Shown: one piece after another, positions 1 through 7,592 of the stretch
Layout: the number at the start of each line of letters is the position of its first letter
Numbering within the stretch: the first letter of the stretch is position 1
Origin: Oscillospiraceae bacterium
GTDB lineage: Bacteria > Bacillota > Clostridia > Oscillospirales > Acutalibacteraceae
Reading direction: 5' to 3'
Assembly (NCBI GenBank): GCA_902796905.1
Contig: CADBQU010000051.1
Span: 1 to 43,392 of the forward strand
DNA: 43,392 nt
Notes under the pieces: generated by a model
Told to the model about the DNA's origin: nothing
The model's input: the letters and a program-made list of their open reading frames with translations, nothing else
Databases searched by the model: none
Program-made: the position numbers and the translations under genes

Positions 1-60
<60 letters not shown>

Positions 61-112
61 AAATTTAAATTTAAATTATTCAATTTGCATTTTTTAAAAA
101 GAAGGAATTAAA

Positions 113-895
113 ATGAAAAAAGTTGTTTTAGCGTTTTTATTGTTAAGTATTCTTTTAGTAACCTGTTCATGCGGAGGTAATACTACGAAAAAACAGTCAG
201 ATTTATCCGATTTGCAAAGCATACAGTCTGCCGCAAATTCTTCTTTAAGCAGCAGTTCGGAAATTTCAAGCAGTACAGTTTCTTCTCAATCTGCCGTAAG
301 TTCAAAGCAGCAGTCAAGTTCCGAAAATGCAGCTGCCGACGCCAATGCTACCGTAAACAATGTTAAAAGCGAAAACAAAAACATTAAATATATAAACGGT
401 ATACTTATTGTAAATAAAACCTACGGTTTGCCTAAAGATTATAATCCGGGCGTAGACCCTACCGCTCTAAGCGCCGCCAAAAAAATGTTTGCGGACGCCG
501 CTAAAGAAGGTTTGGACCTTTATATTTCTTCAAGCTTCAGAAGCTATTCAAGGCAAAACACATTGTATAACAACTATGCCGCGCAAGACGGAAAAGCCGC
601 AGCCGACAGATATTCTGCAAGACCCGGCTATTCCGAACACCAAACGGGACTTGCATTCGATTTGAATTCTGTAGACAGTTCTTTTGAAAATACCAAAGAA
701 TGCGCATGGGTAGCTAAAAACTGTTATAAATACGGATTTATTATAAGATATCCCAAAGGAAAAGAAAGCATTACGGGATATATGTACGAACCTTGGCACA
801 TAAGATATTTAGGTGTAGACAACGCCAAAATGATTTATAACAGCGGTAAAACAATTGAAGAATATTTTAATATAACTTCCAGCTACGCTAATTAA
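113..895 (+). CDS. VanY-family D-alanyl-D-alanine carboxypeptidase, lipoprotein
   Basis: A 260-residue lipoprotein predicted to trim the terminal D-Ala from peptidoglycan stem peptides outside the membrane. The N-terminus has two lysines, a hydrophobic run and a lipobox-like LVTCSC (Cys18 or Cys20). A Ser/Gln/Ala-rich linker follows to about residue 90, then a VanY/M15B peptidase domain (about 95-250). The zinc-site motif SEHQTGLAFD is at 174-183 (His176, Asp183) and EPWHIR at 226-231 (Glu226, His229), so all expected catalytic residues are present. An SD (gaagga) precedes the ATG. It reads toward tgt but is separated from it by a cloverleaf repeat, so co-transcription is unclear. Without a neighbouring vanRS it is probably housekeeping rather than glycopeptide resistance. 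Confidence 0.88.
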   Translation: MKKVVLAFLLLSILLVTCSCGGNTTKKQSDLSDLQSIQSAANSSLSSSSEISSSTVSSQSAVSSKQQSSSENAAADANATVNNVKSENKNIKYINGILIVNKTYGLPKDYNPGVDPTALSAAKKMFADAAKEGLDLYISSSFRSYSRQNTLYNNYAAQDGKAAADRYSARPGYSEHQTGLAFDLNSVDSSFENTKECAWVAKNCYKYGFIIRYPKGKESITGYMYEPWHIRYLGVDNAKMIYNSGKTIEEYFNITSSYAN

Positions 896-913
896 AAACA
901 TTATTAAATACGT

Positions 914-989
914 TGCGGTTTTGCAAAAAGGCTTTGCCTTTTTAAATGCTAAAGCATTTAGCAAACCTTTGGTTTGCGGCAAAACCGCA
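914..989. repeat. Isolated cloverleaf element 1 (closing stem plus three hairpins)
   Basis: The closing stem TGCGGTTTTGC (914-924) pairs with GCAAAACCGCA (979-989). Inside are three perfect hairpins: AAAAAGGC-TTT-GCCTTTTT (925-943), AAATGC-TAAA-GCATTT (944-959) and GCAAACC-TTT-GGTTTGC (961-977). Only one unpaired base lies at each of two junction points. No T-run follows, so it is not a standard terminator. It lies between two genes on the same strand. Confidence 0.85.
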
Positions 990-1050
990 TTATTATAAAA
1001 CCTAAAAAAACTAAAAAACAAACACTAAAACCCGAAAGAGAAAATTAAAA

Positions 1051-2181
1051 ATGTTCAAAATATTAAAACAGGAAAACAATGCAAGAAGAGGAGAATTTAA
1101 AACCGTTCACGGAACAGTTCAAACTCCGGCTTTTATGAATGTAGCAACCTCCGCCGCAATTAAAGGCGGTGTAAGCGCCTTAGATTTAAAAGACCTAAAA
1201 TGTCAAGTAATGCTTTGCAACACATACCATCTTCATGTTCGTCCGGGCGATGAAGTTGTTAAAAAATTAGGCGGACTGCACAAAATGACAAATTGGGACA
1301 GACCTATTTTAACCGACAGCGGCGGTTTTCAGGTTTTTTCTTTAGCCGCACTCAGAAAAATAGAAGAAGAAGGCGTAACCTTTGCTTCTCATGTAGACGG
1401 CAGAAAAATTTTTATGGGACCGGAAGAAAGTATGCAAATACAGTCTAACTTAGGTTCTACCATAGCTATGGCTTTTGACGAATGCGTAGAAAACCCGGCG
1501 GAATACAGCTATTCTTTCGAAAGCTGCAAAAGAACCACCCGTTGGCTTAAACGCTGCAAATCCGAAATGGCAAGGCTTAATTCTTTAGAAACCACCATAA
1601 ACAAAAATCAAATGCTTTTCGGTATAAACCAAGGCTGTACTTTTAAAGATTTAAGAACGGAACATATGAAAGAAATAGCCGAGCTTGATTTAAACGGATA
1701 TGCCATAGGCGGCTTGGCCGTAGGCGAACCCGCAGAGGTTATGTACGATATTATAGAAAGCGTAGAACCTTTTATGCCTAAAGATAAACCAAGGTATTTA
1801 ATGGGCGTAGGAACACCTGTAAATATTTTGGAAGCCGTAGAAAGAGGCGTAGATTTATTTGATTGTGTAATGCCCAGCCGCAACGCAAGGCACGGACATA
1901 TATTTACCTCCAAAGGCATTATAAACGTTATGAATTTAAAATACGAAACCGACACTTCGCCCATAGACGAAAATTGCAATTGCCCTACCTGCAAAAACTT
2001 TTCAAAAGGATATTTGCGGCATTTGTTAAAAGCCAACGAAATGTTGGGTCAGCGCCTGCTTGTTATGCACAATCTTTATTTTTATAATAATCTTTTGGAA
2101 GAAATACGTTTGGCATTGGATAACGGAACTTTTGCACAATATAAAAAAGAAAAGATTGAAATATTGGGAAGAAGAATATAA
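1051..2181 (+). CDS. tgt: Queuine/preQ1 tRNA-ribosyltransferase
   Basis: Exchanges guanine 34 of GUN-anticodon tRNAs for the queuosine precursor preQ1, a cytoplasmic tRNA-modification step. The 376 residues match the normal family length. TDSGGFQVFS at 88-97 carries the conserved Asp89. FDCVMPSRNARHG at 270-282 carries the nucleophile Asp271. GGLAVGEP is at 220-227. The C-terminal zinc site is Cys309, Cys311, Cys314 and His340. It sits upstream of yajC, a common order in bacteria, but yajC has its own promoter here. Confidence 0.97.
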   Translation: MFKILKQENNARRGEFKTVHGTVQTPAFMNVATSAAIKGGVSALDLKDLKCQVMLCNTYHLHVRPGDEVVKKLGGLHKMTNWDRPILTDSGGFQVFSLAALRKIEEEGVTFASHVDGRKIFMGPEESMQIQSNLGSTIAMAFDECVENPAEYSYSFESCKRTTRWLKRCKSEMARLNSLETTINKNQMLFGINQGCTFKDLRTEHMKEIAELDLNGYAIGGLAVGEPAEVMYDIIESVEPFMPKDKPRYLMGVGTPVNILEAVERGVDLFDCVMPSRNARHGHIFTSKGIINVMNLKYETDTSPIDENCNCPTCKNFSKGYLRHLLKANEMLGQRLLVMHNLYFYNNLLEEIRLALDNGTFAQYKKEKIEILGRRI

Positions 2182-2231
2182 CGGCATATAAAAGCAATAT
2201 AAACTTTATGCTTATTTACTTAAAATTTTTC

Positions 2232-2260
2232 TTGCAAATATAAATGGTTTAATATATAAT
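2232..2260 (+). promoter_or_regulatory. Sigma-A promoter of yajC
   Basis: TTGCAA at 2232-2237 and a consensus TATAAT at 2255-2260 are separated by 17 bp. It lies 48 bp upstream of the yajC start, which separates yajC expression from tgt. Confidence 0.7.
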
Positions 2261-2307
2261 GAAATTCAGTAAAAACAATTAGTAAAACGAAGGGAAATTA
2301 AATTGAT

Positions 2308-2646
2308 ATGAACAACTTGCTTATACTTTTAGAAAATACTGCAAATGCAAATACTAAAGCCGCTGCAGGCAGCGGATGGATATCTTTAATTATGATAGCC
2401 GTTATGGTACTTGTTTTTTGGTTATTTATTATAAGACCGCAAAAGAAAAAACAAAAAGAAGAAGAAAAAATGAGAAACGATCTTCAAATCGGCGATGAAA
2501 TTGTTACCATCGGCGGTATCTACGGCAAAATCGTATCTTTAAAAGATGATAGCTTTGTTTTAGAGTCCATTACCGATAAATCAAAACAAAAATTTGCTCG
2601 TTGGGCAATTCAGCAAAACTTAACAGTTCACGACGAACAAAAATAA
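2308..2646 (+). CDS. yajC: Preprotein translocase subunit YajC
   Basis: Small single-pass membrane partner of SecDF in the Sec translocon. The protein has 112 residues: a short N-terminus, one strong membrane segment at about 25-44, then the hallmark FIIRPQKKKQKEEEK stretch and a soluble domain with LQIGDEIVTIGGIYGKIV. An SD (gaaggg) precedes the ATG. secD/secF are not in this window. The gene ends at a hairpin that also carries the SD of the next gene. Confidence 0.93.
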   Translation: MNNLLILLENTANANTKAAAGSGWISLIMIAVMVLVFWLFIIRPQKKKQKEEEKMRNDLQIGDEIVTIGGIYGKIVSLKDDSFVLESITDKSKQKFARWAIQQNLTVHDEQK

Positions 2647-2705
2647 AAGTTTTAACAGCATTTAAAACTTTTAAATAAAATTAAAATTAAAAAGTAATAA
2701 ATATT

Positions 2706-2742
2706 AAAACCTCCTCATACTTTTTTATGGGAGGTTTTTTTA
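2706..2742 (+). promoter_or_regulatory. Terminator hairpin whose 3' arm is the next gene's SD
   Basis: AAAACCTCCT (2706-2715) pairs with GGGAGGTTTT (2729-2738), followed by a T-run: an intrinsic terminator after yajC. The 3' arm contains GGGAGG, only 8 nt from the ATG at 2743, so it is also the SD of the next gene. In the folded state transcription should stop and any SD made would be masked. Confidence 0.75.
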
Positions 2743-3141
2743 ATGGATAAAATAAATAAACCTAATAATTTGCTTATACAATCGGTTATTTTGGGCTGCA
2801 TTTGCGGAATTGCCGCAATTTGTATTTTAATGCTTATTTGTGCCCTGTTTATGTCTTTGGGCGTTTTTCCGGTAAGCGCCGCAGGTATTTTTTCTACCGT
2901 TTGTTTATCATTAGGCACTTTCCCGGCAGGCTTTATAAGCGCCGTAAAATATAAACAAAACGGATTGCTTATAGGAAGTTTAACCGGAGCGGTTATATTT
3001 TTACTTTTTTTATGCTTTTCTTTAATAGGCGTTAGAAGCGCCCCAACCTTAACCACTTTATATAAAGGCGTAATATCGGTACTTTCTGCGGCATTAGGCG
3101 GCATTTTAGGCGTAAACAAAGCGGGAAAGCATAAATTTTAA
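2743..3141 (+). CDS. TIGR04086-family membrane protein
   Basis: A 132-residue integral membrane protein with about four hydrophobic segments (roughly 10-34, 42-66, 75-97, 105-127) and short polar ends. Length, topology and position just after yajC fit the TIGR04086 family of Clostridia; its function is not known. The start is fixed by the SD in the preceding hairpin. In many Clostridia the SCIFF peptide gene follows, but the 117 bp after this gene hold only a terminator. Confidence 0.75.
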   Translation: MDKINKPNNLLIQSVILGCICGIAAICILMLICALFMSLGVFPVSAAGIFSTVCLSLGTFPAGFISAVKYKQNGLLIGSLTGAVIFLLFLCFSLIGVRSAPTLTTLYKGVISVLSAALGGILGVNKAGKHKF

Positions 3142-3195
3142 CACAAAAACAAAAATCAAAAGGCAAAAGCTTAAATTGTTAAACTTTAAAAAAAA

Positions 3196-3246
3196 TAAAA
3201 TACCGAAGAATTTTTAGGATAATCCTACCGTTCTTCGGTATTTTTG
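3196..3246. terminator. Bidirectional terminator between convergent genes
   Basis: An interrupted inverted repeat, TACCGAAGAA (3201-3210) with TTCTTCGGTA (3231-3240). It has a smaller inner hairpin (AGGAT/ATCCT), A-rich on the left and T-run on the right. It can serve both the plus-strand gene and the minus-strand DUF2130 gene. Confidence 0.8.
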
Positions 3247-3258
3247 TATTTTTAACGC

Positions 3259-4485
3259 TTATTCGTTATTGTTTTGCTCCCTGTTTGTTTTCAGCTCGGC
3301 AAATTTTTTAATCATAGTAGGGCTGTTTTTAGTCAATTTTTTTATACTTAACTCTTCCGCCTTATTGTTAGCCAATCTTAAATTATTTTCGCTGGAAAGC
3401 AGTTCGTCTTTTGTTCTTTGAAGCATTTTTATGGTTTTATCAATATCGTCTATTGCAGATTTAAATTTTTTGCTTGCCAATTCATAATTGCGCGAAAATT
3501 TTTCTTTAAAATCCAACATATTTTCTTCAAAATGAGAAATATCTATGTTTTGGTTTTTAATGGCTATTAGCTCTTGCTTATATTCTAATGAATTAATAGC
3601 CGCATTCCTTAAAAGCGTTATCATGGGAATAAAAAACTGCGGGCGTATAACATACATTTTAGGATATTTATAAGAAACATCCACTATTCCGGTGTTGTAA
3701 TATTCGTTATCGGATTCAAGCATAGAAACCAAAACGGCATACTCACAGTTTTTTTCATTTCTGTCTTTGTCCAGCTCTTTTAAAAAATCTTCGTTTTTGT
3801 GCTTGGTGGCGGTTGTATCCATTTCATTTTTCATTTCAAACATAATAGAAATATATTCCGTTCCGTCATCCGAAAAATCTTTAAATATAAAATCGCCTTT
3901 GCTGCCGCTTCTGGCGTCGTTATCTTTTTCAAAAAACGCGTTTTTGAATCCTGTTGACCGGTATTTGTTAAACTCCAGTTCACAGTGCTGTTCCAAACTC
4001 TCGCCTATCATTTTTGTAGATTGCTTTAATTTAAAATCTTTGTAGTATGCTATTTCTTCGTCCTTAATTTTAAGCTTTGCCTCGTAAGTTTCTTTAAGGT
4101 TTTTCTCTTTAAGCTCAAGTTCTTTTTCTCCGGAATTGATTTTACCGTTAAGTTCTATAATTTCGGCGTCCTTTTTATATATCTCGGCGTCCTTTTCTTT
4201 TAAAGCGTTGCTAACCGCCAAATTCTTCTCGGTTTCAAAAGCAGTTAACTTTGCTTTCAGCTCGGTAATTTTAGCTTCTTTTTCGTTAAGCTTATTGTTA
4301 TATTCGGATATACTTTTGGCTTTTTCAAGCTCAAACTGCATTTTGTTTTCGTTTTTAATATTGTTAATTCTGTTTTGAAGTTCCTTATCAAATTCGTGAT
4401 CTCTTACCTGATTTAATATTGAAGCATATCCCGATTCCGATACTTTAAAAACTTCTCCGCATTTTGGACATTTAATTTCTTCCAT
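3259..4485 (-). CDS. DUF2130 domain-containing protein
   Basis: A 408-residue cytoplasmic protein. The N-terminus has a zinc-ribbon-like CPKCGEVF (residues 6-13). A long charged Lys/Glu-rich coiled coil runs from about 30 to 155. The conserved DUF2130 region follows (about 160-330) with GDFIFKD, IMFEMKNE and YAVLVSMLE. A second helical stretch ends the protein. Some authors see a nuclease-like fold in this family, but no role is established. The SD ggagggctt directly precedes the ATG. It is divergent from the sulfatase gene across the repeat array. Confidence 0.8.
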   Translation of the reverse strand: MEEIKCPKCGEVFKVSESGYASILNQVRDHEFDKELQNRINNIKNENKMQFELEKAKSISEYNNKLNEKEAKITELKAKLTAFETEKNLAVSNALKEKDAEIYKKDAEIIELNGKINSGEKELELKEKNLKETYEAKLKIKDEEIAYYKDFKLKQSTKMIGESLEQHCELEFNKYRSTGFKNAFFEKDNDARSGSKGDFIFKDFSDDGTEYISIMFEMKNEMDTTATKHKNEDFLKELDKDRNEKNCEYAVLVSMLESDNEYYNTGIVDVSYKYPKMYVIRPQFFIPMITLLRNAAINSLEYKQELIAIKNQNIDISHFEENMLDFKEKFSRNYELASKKFKSAIDDIDKTIKMLQRTKDELLSSENNLRLANNKAEELSIKKLTKNSPTMIKKFAELKTNREQNNNE

Positions 4486-4574
4486 AAGCCCTCCAAATTT
4501 ATACCTTTATTTAAAATAATTTTAATGGATAATTTTTAATTAAATAACACTTTTTAATCAATGATTTGGTTTTA

Positions 4575-5046
4575 AGTTGTCTGCGAACATTCTATTATAA
4601 AACCAAAGCCGTAAGGCTTTAACGGCGTAAGCTGTTTTTGCGAAGCAAAAAAATTTTGAAAACACAATGGAGCAGACGGGACAAAGTCCTAAAGGCAAAG
4701 CCTTTAAATTGATGCTTTTCATCAATTGTCTACGAACATTCTTTTTTAAAAGCGGAGCTATACTCCAAAACGACAACGGTCGTTTTAAAATTCGTAAGAA
4801 ATTTGCTTTTAATTATTCAATGGAGCAGACACGGCGAAAACCGTAAAATGTAAAGCATTTTAAACAAAGCAAAGCTTTGTTTGTCTGCGAACATTTTATT
4901 TCAAAATTCAAAGCCAAAGGCTTTAACGGCGTAAGCTGTTTTTGCGAAGCAAAAAAATTTTGAAAACACAATGGAGCAGACACGGCGAAAACCGTAAAAT
5001 GTAAAGAATTTTAAACAAAGCAAAGCTTTGTTTGTCTGCGAACATT
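4575..5046. repeat. Cloverleaf array 1 (alternating A and B units)
   Basis: A 470-bp repeat cluster between divergent genes. A units close with GCAGAC...GTCTGC and end in GCGAACATT: 4672-4733, 4825-4888 and 4976-5039, plus a fragment ending at 4591. B units close with TTTCAAAATT...AATTTTGAAA: 4899-4965, and an eroded copy at about 4595-4661. A further unit at 4748-4810 closes with AAAAGC...GCTTTT. Every intact unit holds three hairpin arms. Arms of the A unit at 4672 are unrelated in sequence to those at 4825, although the flanks match. No ORF in the region looks real. Confidence 0.88.
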
Positions 5047-5159
5047 ATAACATATATTATTTTAAAAATCAAAACATAATCCTTACAAAATTTGTTGCAA
5101 AGAGGTATTGAATAATTATTCACAACTTTTGGTAAAAGTTTACACTATTGGCTTGTTTC

Positions 5160-5188
5160 TTGACTTTTTTTACATTTTAATGTAAAAT
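5160..5188 (+). promoter_or_regulatory. Promoter of the membrane sulfatase, with internal palindrome
   Basis: TTGACT (5160-5165) and TAAAAT (5183-5188), spacer 17 bp. An inverted repeat TTTTACATT/AATGTAAAA fills the spacer and the -10, a position typical of an operator. The regulator is unknown. Confidence 0.65.
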
Positions 5189-5225
5189 AATTGTATTTGG
5201 TAATAAATACTTAAGGATAATGTTT

Positions 5226-6761
5226 ATGAAAAATAATTACTCTTGCAAAAAGATGAATATATTTAAAATTATTGGTTGGATTTTTCTAACCTTTTTATTA
5301 TTTTTATGCGTTCTTTTATTTTTTTCGGCAACATGGTATGTAACCGTTTACGGTAATGTTGGGTTTGAGGCTGTTATTTATTCTATGACCAACAATTTAT
5401 CTTCTACGGAAAGCGGTCTTATAATAAGCTATGTTTTAAAAGCGGCTTTACCGGCGGTTGGCATAACGGCTTTGCTCAGTTTTTTATTTTGGTACAGACC
5501 TAAATTTAAAAGAATTTTAAAAATAAAAAAAATAAAGCTAACGCTTTGGCCGTTACACAGGGTTTTAATTGTTATTTTGTGTTTAATTATTTCCGTATCC
5601 TCGGCATGGGGCGGAATAAGCGCTTTTAAAATACCTCAATATGTAGAAACCGTTACTACTCCCTCTTCCGTTTTTGAAGAATATTATGTGGAGCCCACAG
5701 ACGAAAACGTTATTTTTCCCGAAAATAAAAGGAATATAATAAGAATTTATTTGGAAAGCATGGAAACCACATTTTTTAATAAAAATAAAGGCGGAGCCTT
5801 AAACGAATGTGCTATTCCGGAACTATACAATTTAGCCAACCACAGTGTTAATTTTTCCCAAAATTCAGGCATCGGCGGAGCATTAACCACAAGCGGTACC
5901 GGCTGGACAATTGCAGGTATTGTGGCACAAACGGCAGGGATTCCGTTTAAACTTGAATCCCCTACCGGCAATGATTATTCTTCTTACGAAAAAATACTTC
6001 CCGGTGTTACAACGTTAAGTGATATACTGCATAAAAACGGATATTATCAAGCTTTTATGATGGGCTCCAATTCCGCTTTTGCAAGCAGGAATAAATTTTT
6101 AACTCAGCACGGAACCGATAAAATATATGATACTTCTACAGCCGTTAAAGACGGTATTATTCCCAAAGGCTATTCGGCATGGTGGGGATTTGAAGACAAG
6201 TATTTATTTGAATACGCCAAGCAGGAGCTTTTAAAAATTTCAAGTTCCGATAAACCTTTTTCGTTTTCTATGCTTACGGCGGATACGCACCATATAGGCG
6301 GTTATGTTTGTTCGGAATGTAAAAATAAATTTAAAGAACAATATGAAAATGTTTTTGCATGCTCCAGCAAACAAGTAAACTCTTTTATTAAATGGATTAA
6401 AAAACAAAGCTTTTACAAAAACACTGTTATTGTTATAACCGGCGACCATTGTTCTATGGACGGCGAATATATAAAAAGAAATGTAAGCGACAGCTACACG
6501 CGAAGAGTATATAACTGCATAATTAATTCTGCGGTTAAAGCCAAACATTCTAAGAACAGAACTTTTACTACATTGGACATTTTCCCTACCACATTGGCAG
6601 CTATGGGATGTACTATTGTTGATGACCGTTTAGGGTTAGGTACAAACCTTTTTTCTAACAGAAAAACTTATTCCGAAAAATTAAGTTTTGAATATTTAGA
6701 CAGCGAAACCGCTAAAAAATCTTCCTACTATAACTCTAAGTTTATTAACGGCGAAAAATAA
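5226..6761 (+). CDS. LTA synthase / phosphoglycerol transferase-like membrane sulfatase
   Basis: A 511-residue polytopic protein with about three N-terminal membrane segments (to about residue 145), then an extracytoplasmic sulfatase-fold domain. Members transfer phosphoglycerol or related groups at the cell surface (LtaS, MdoB). The likely nucleophile Thr lies in GGALTTSGTGWT near residue 220, as in LtaS/MdoB. The metal motif GDHCSMDG is near 410, and HxxxGG-like residues follow LTADTHH. I chose the second ATG (5226) because AAGGA lies 8 nt before it; the ATG at 5220 is too close. The stop codon touches a cloverleaf element. Whether it makes teichoic acid or decorates another polymer cannot be told. 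Confidence 0.8.
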   Translation: MKNNYSCKKMNIFKIIGWIFLTFLLFLCVLLFFSATWYVTVYGNVGFEAVIYSMTNNLSSTESGLIISYVLKAALPAVGITALLSFLFWYRPKFKRILKIKKIKLTLWPLHRVLIVILCLIISVSSAWGGISAFKIPQYVETVTTPSSVFEEYYVEPTDENVIFPENKRNIIRIYLESMETTFFNKNKGGALNECAIPELYNLANHSVNFSQNSGIGGALTTSGTGWTIAGIVAQTAGIPFKLESPTGNDYSSYEKILPGVTTLSDILHKNGYYQAFMMGSNSAFASRNKFLTQHGTDKIYDTSTAVKDGIIPKGYSAWWGFEDKYLFEYAKQELLKISSSDKPFSFSMLTADTHHIGGYVCSECKNKFKEQYENVFACSSKQVNSFIKWIKKQSFYKNTVIVITGDHCSMDGEYIKRNVSDSYTRRVYNCIINSAVKAKHSKNRTFTTLDIFPTTLAAMGCTIVDDRLGLGTNLFSNRKTYSEKLSFEYLDSETAKKSSYYNSKFINGEK

Positions 6762-6844
6762 GGGCGAAGCCCTCCGAAAACCTTTGGTTTTCGGAGCAAA
6801 GCTTTAGCTTTGCAAAAGGCTTTAGCCTTTTGGGGCTTCGCCCT
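6761..6844. repeat. Isolated cloverleaf element 2, overlapping a stop codon
   Basis: The closing stem AGGGCGAAGCCC (6761-6772) pairs with GGGCTTCGCCCT (6833-6844). The arms are TCCGAAAACC-TTT-GGTTTTCGGA (6773-6795), GCAAAGC-TTTA-GCTTTGC (6796-6813) and AAAAGGC-TTTA-GCCTTTT (6814-6831). The arms abut with no spacer and all stems are perfect. The first base is the last base of the sulfatase stop codon. A real terminator follows separately. Confidence 0.9.
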
Positions 6845-6867
6845 AACCGCAGTTTATTACAAAATTT

Positions 6868-6910
6868 AAAGGACAAAAAGCCAAAAAAGCTTTTTGTCCT
6901 TTTATTTTTT
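6868..6910. terminator. Bidirectional terminator, sulfatase / fsa
   Basis: AAAGGACAAAAAGC (6868-6881) pairs with GCTTTTTGTCCTTT (6889-6902), with T-rich sequence to the right and A-rich to the left. It lies between convergent genes and ends the seven-gene minus-strand operon as well. Confidence 0.8.
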
Positions 6911-6940
6911 TCCTTTATTTGTTTTTTGTTTTTATATTTT

Positions 6941-7588
6941 TTATTTAGGAACTTTTTCCCAATCTTTCATAAATTGCTCCAAACCTTTAACCGATAACGG
7001 ATGGTCTATCATAGAAATCAAAACTTTGTACGGAACGGTAGCAATGTCGCAGCCGCACTTTGCCAAAGAAGCTATGTGCACAATATTTCTTGTAGAAGCC
7101 GCAACAATTTTAACATTTATATTTTGCGCCGTAAATATATTTTTAATTTCTTTTACCAACTCTACACCGTTAGCGCCTATATCATCCAATCTTCCTACAA
7201 ACGGGGCAACAAATAAGGCCCCTGCGTTTGCCGCAAGTATAGCTTGGGTTTCCGAAAAAATAAGAGTCATACAAACCCTTACTTTTTTTTGAGAAAGTAT
7301 TTTGCAAGCCTTTAAACCTTCTTTGCACATAGGAAGTTTTATAACCATTCTGTTGCATTTTTTATTTAGTTTTAAACCTTCCTCTGCCATATCCTCGGCT
7401 TTAGTACTTGTAACCTCTGCAAAAATATATCCGTCTTTTACAATACCGGTTATTTCTTTTAAAACCTCGTCAAACTTTTTGTTTTCTCTTGAAATAATGG
7501 TAGGATTTGTGGTAACGCCGTGAATAATGCCTAAATTATAGGTTTCTTCAATTTCTTTTATATTAGCCGAATCTATAAATAATTCCAT
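6941..7588 (-). CDS. fsa: Transaldolase of the fructose-6-phosphate aldolase (Fsa/TalC) type
   Basis: A class I aldolase/transaldolase with an expected length of 215 residues. MELFIDSANIKEIEE starts the barrel, TTNPT is at 26-30 and the Schiff-base lysine is Lys84 in MVIKLPM. Members either transfer dihydroxyacetone units (transaldolase) or cleave fructose-6-phosphate; sequence alone does not decide. I chose the ATG at 7588, which has GGGG 7 nt upstream; a longer reading adds seven poor residues. The SD lies inside the end of lplA, implying coupling. As last gene of the DeoR operon it may feed a sugar or polyol route. Confidence 0.85.
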   Translation of the reverse strand: MELFIDSANIKEIEETYNLGIIHGVTTNPTIISRENKKFDEVLKEITGIVKDGYIFAEVTSTKAEDMAEEGLKLNKKCNRMVIKLPMCKEGLKACKILSQKKVRVCMTLIFSETQAILAANAGALFVAPFVGRLDDIGANGVELVKEIKNIFTAQNINVKIVAASTRNIVHIASLAKCGCDIATVPYKVLISMIDHPLSVKGLEQFMKDWEKVPK

Positions 7589-7592
7589 ATTT

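Noticed and set aside
113..895. Vancomycin-resistance vanY
   Set aside because: No vanRS, vanHAX or other resistance genes are near; a housekeeping carboxypeptidase is the simpler reading.
1608..2036. A 142-codon antisense ORF inside tgt
   Set aside because: It shadows a conserved gene, has no SD and its composition follows the tgt codons in reverse.
3142..3258. SCIFF peptide gene expected after the TIGR04086 gene
   Set aside because: The 117 bp contain only a terminator and no Cys-rich ORF.
4575..5046. CRISPR-like array
   Set aside because: Repeats are unequal, both repeats and spacers are self-complementary, unit lengths differ and no cas genes are present.
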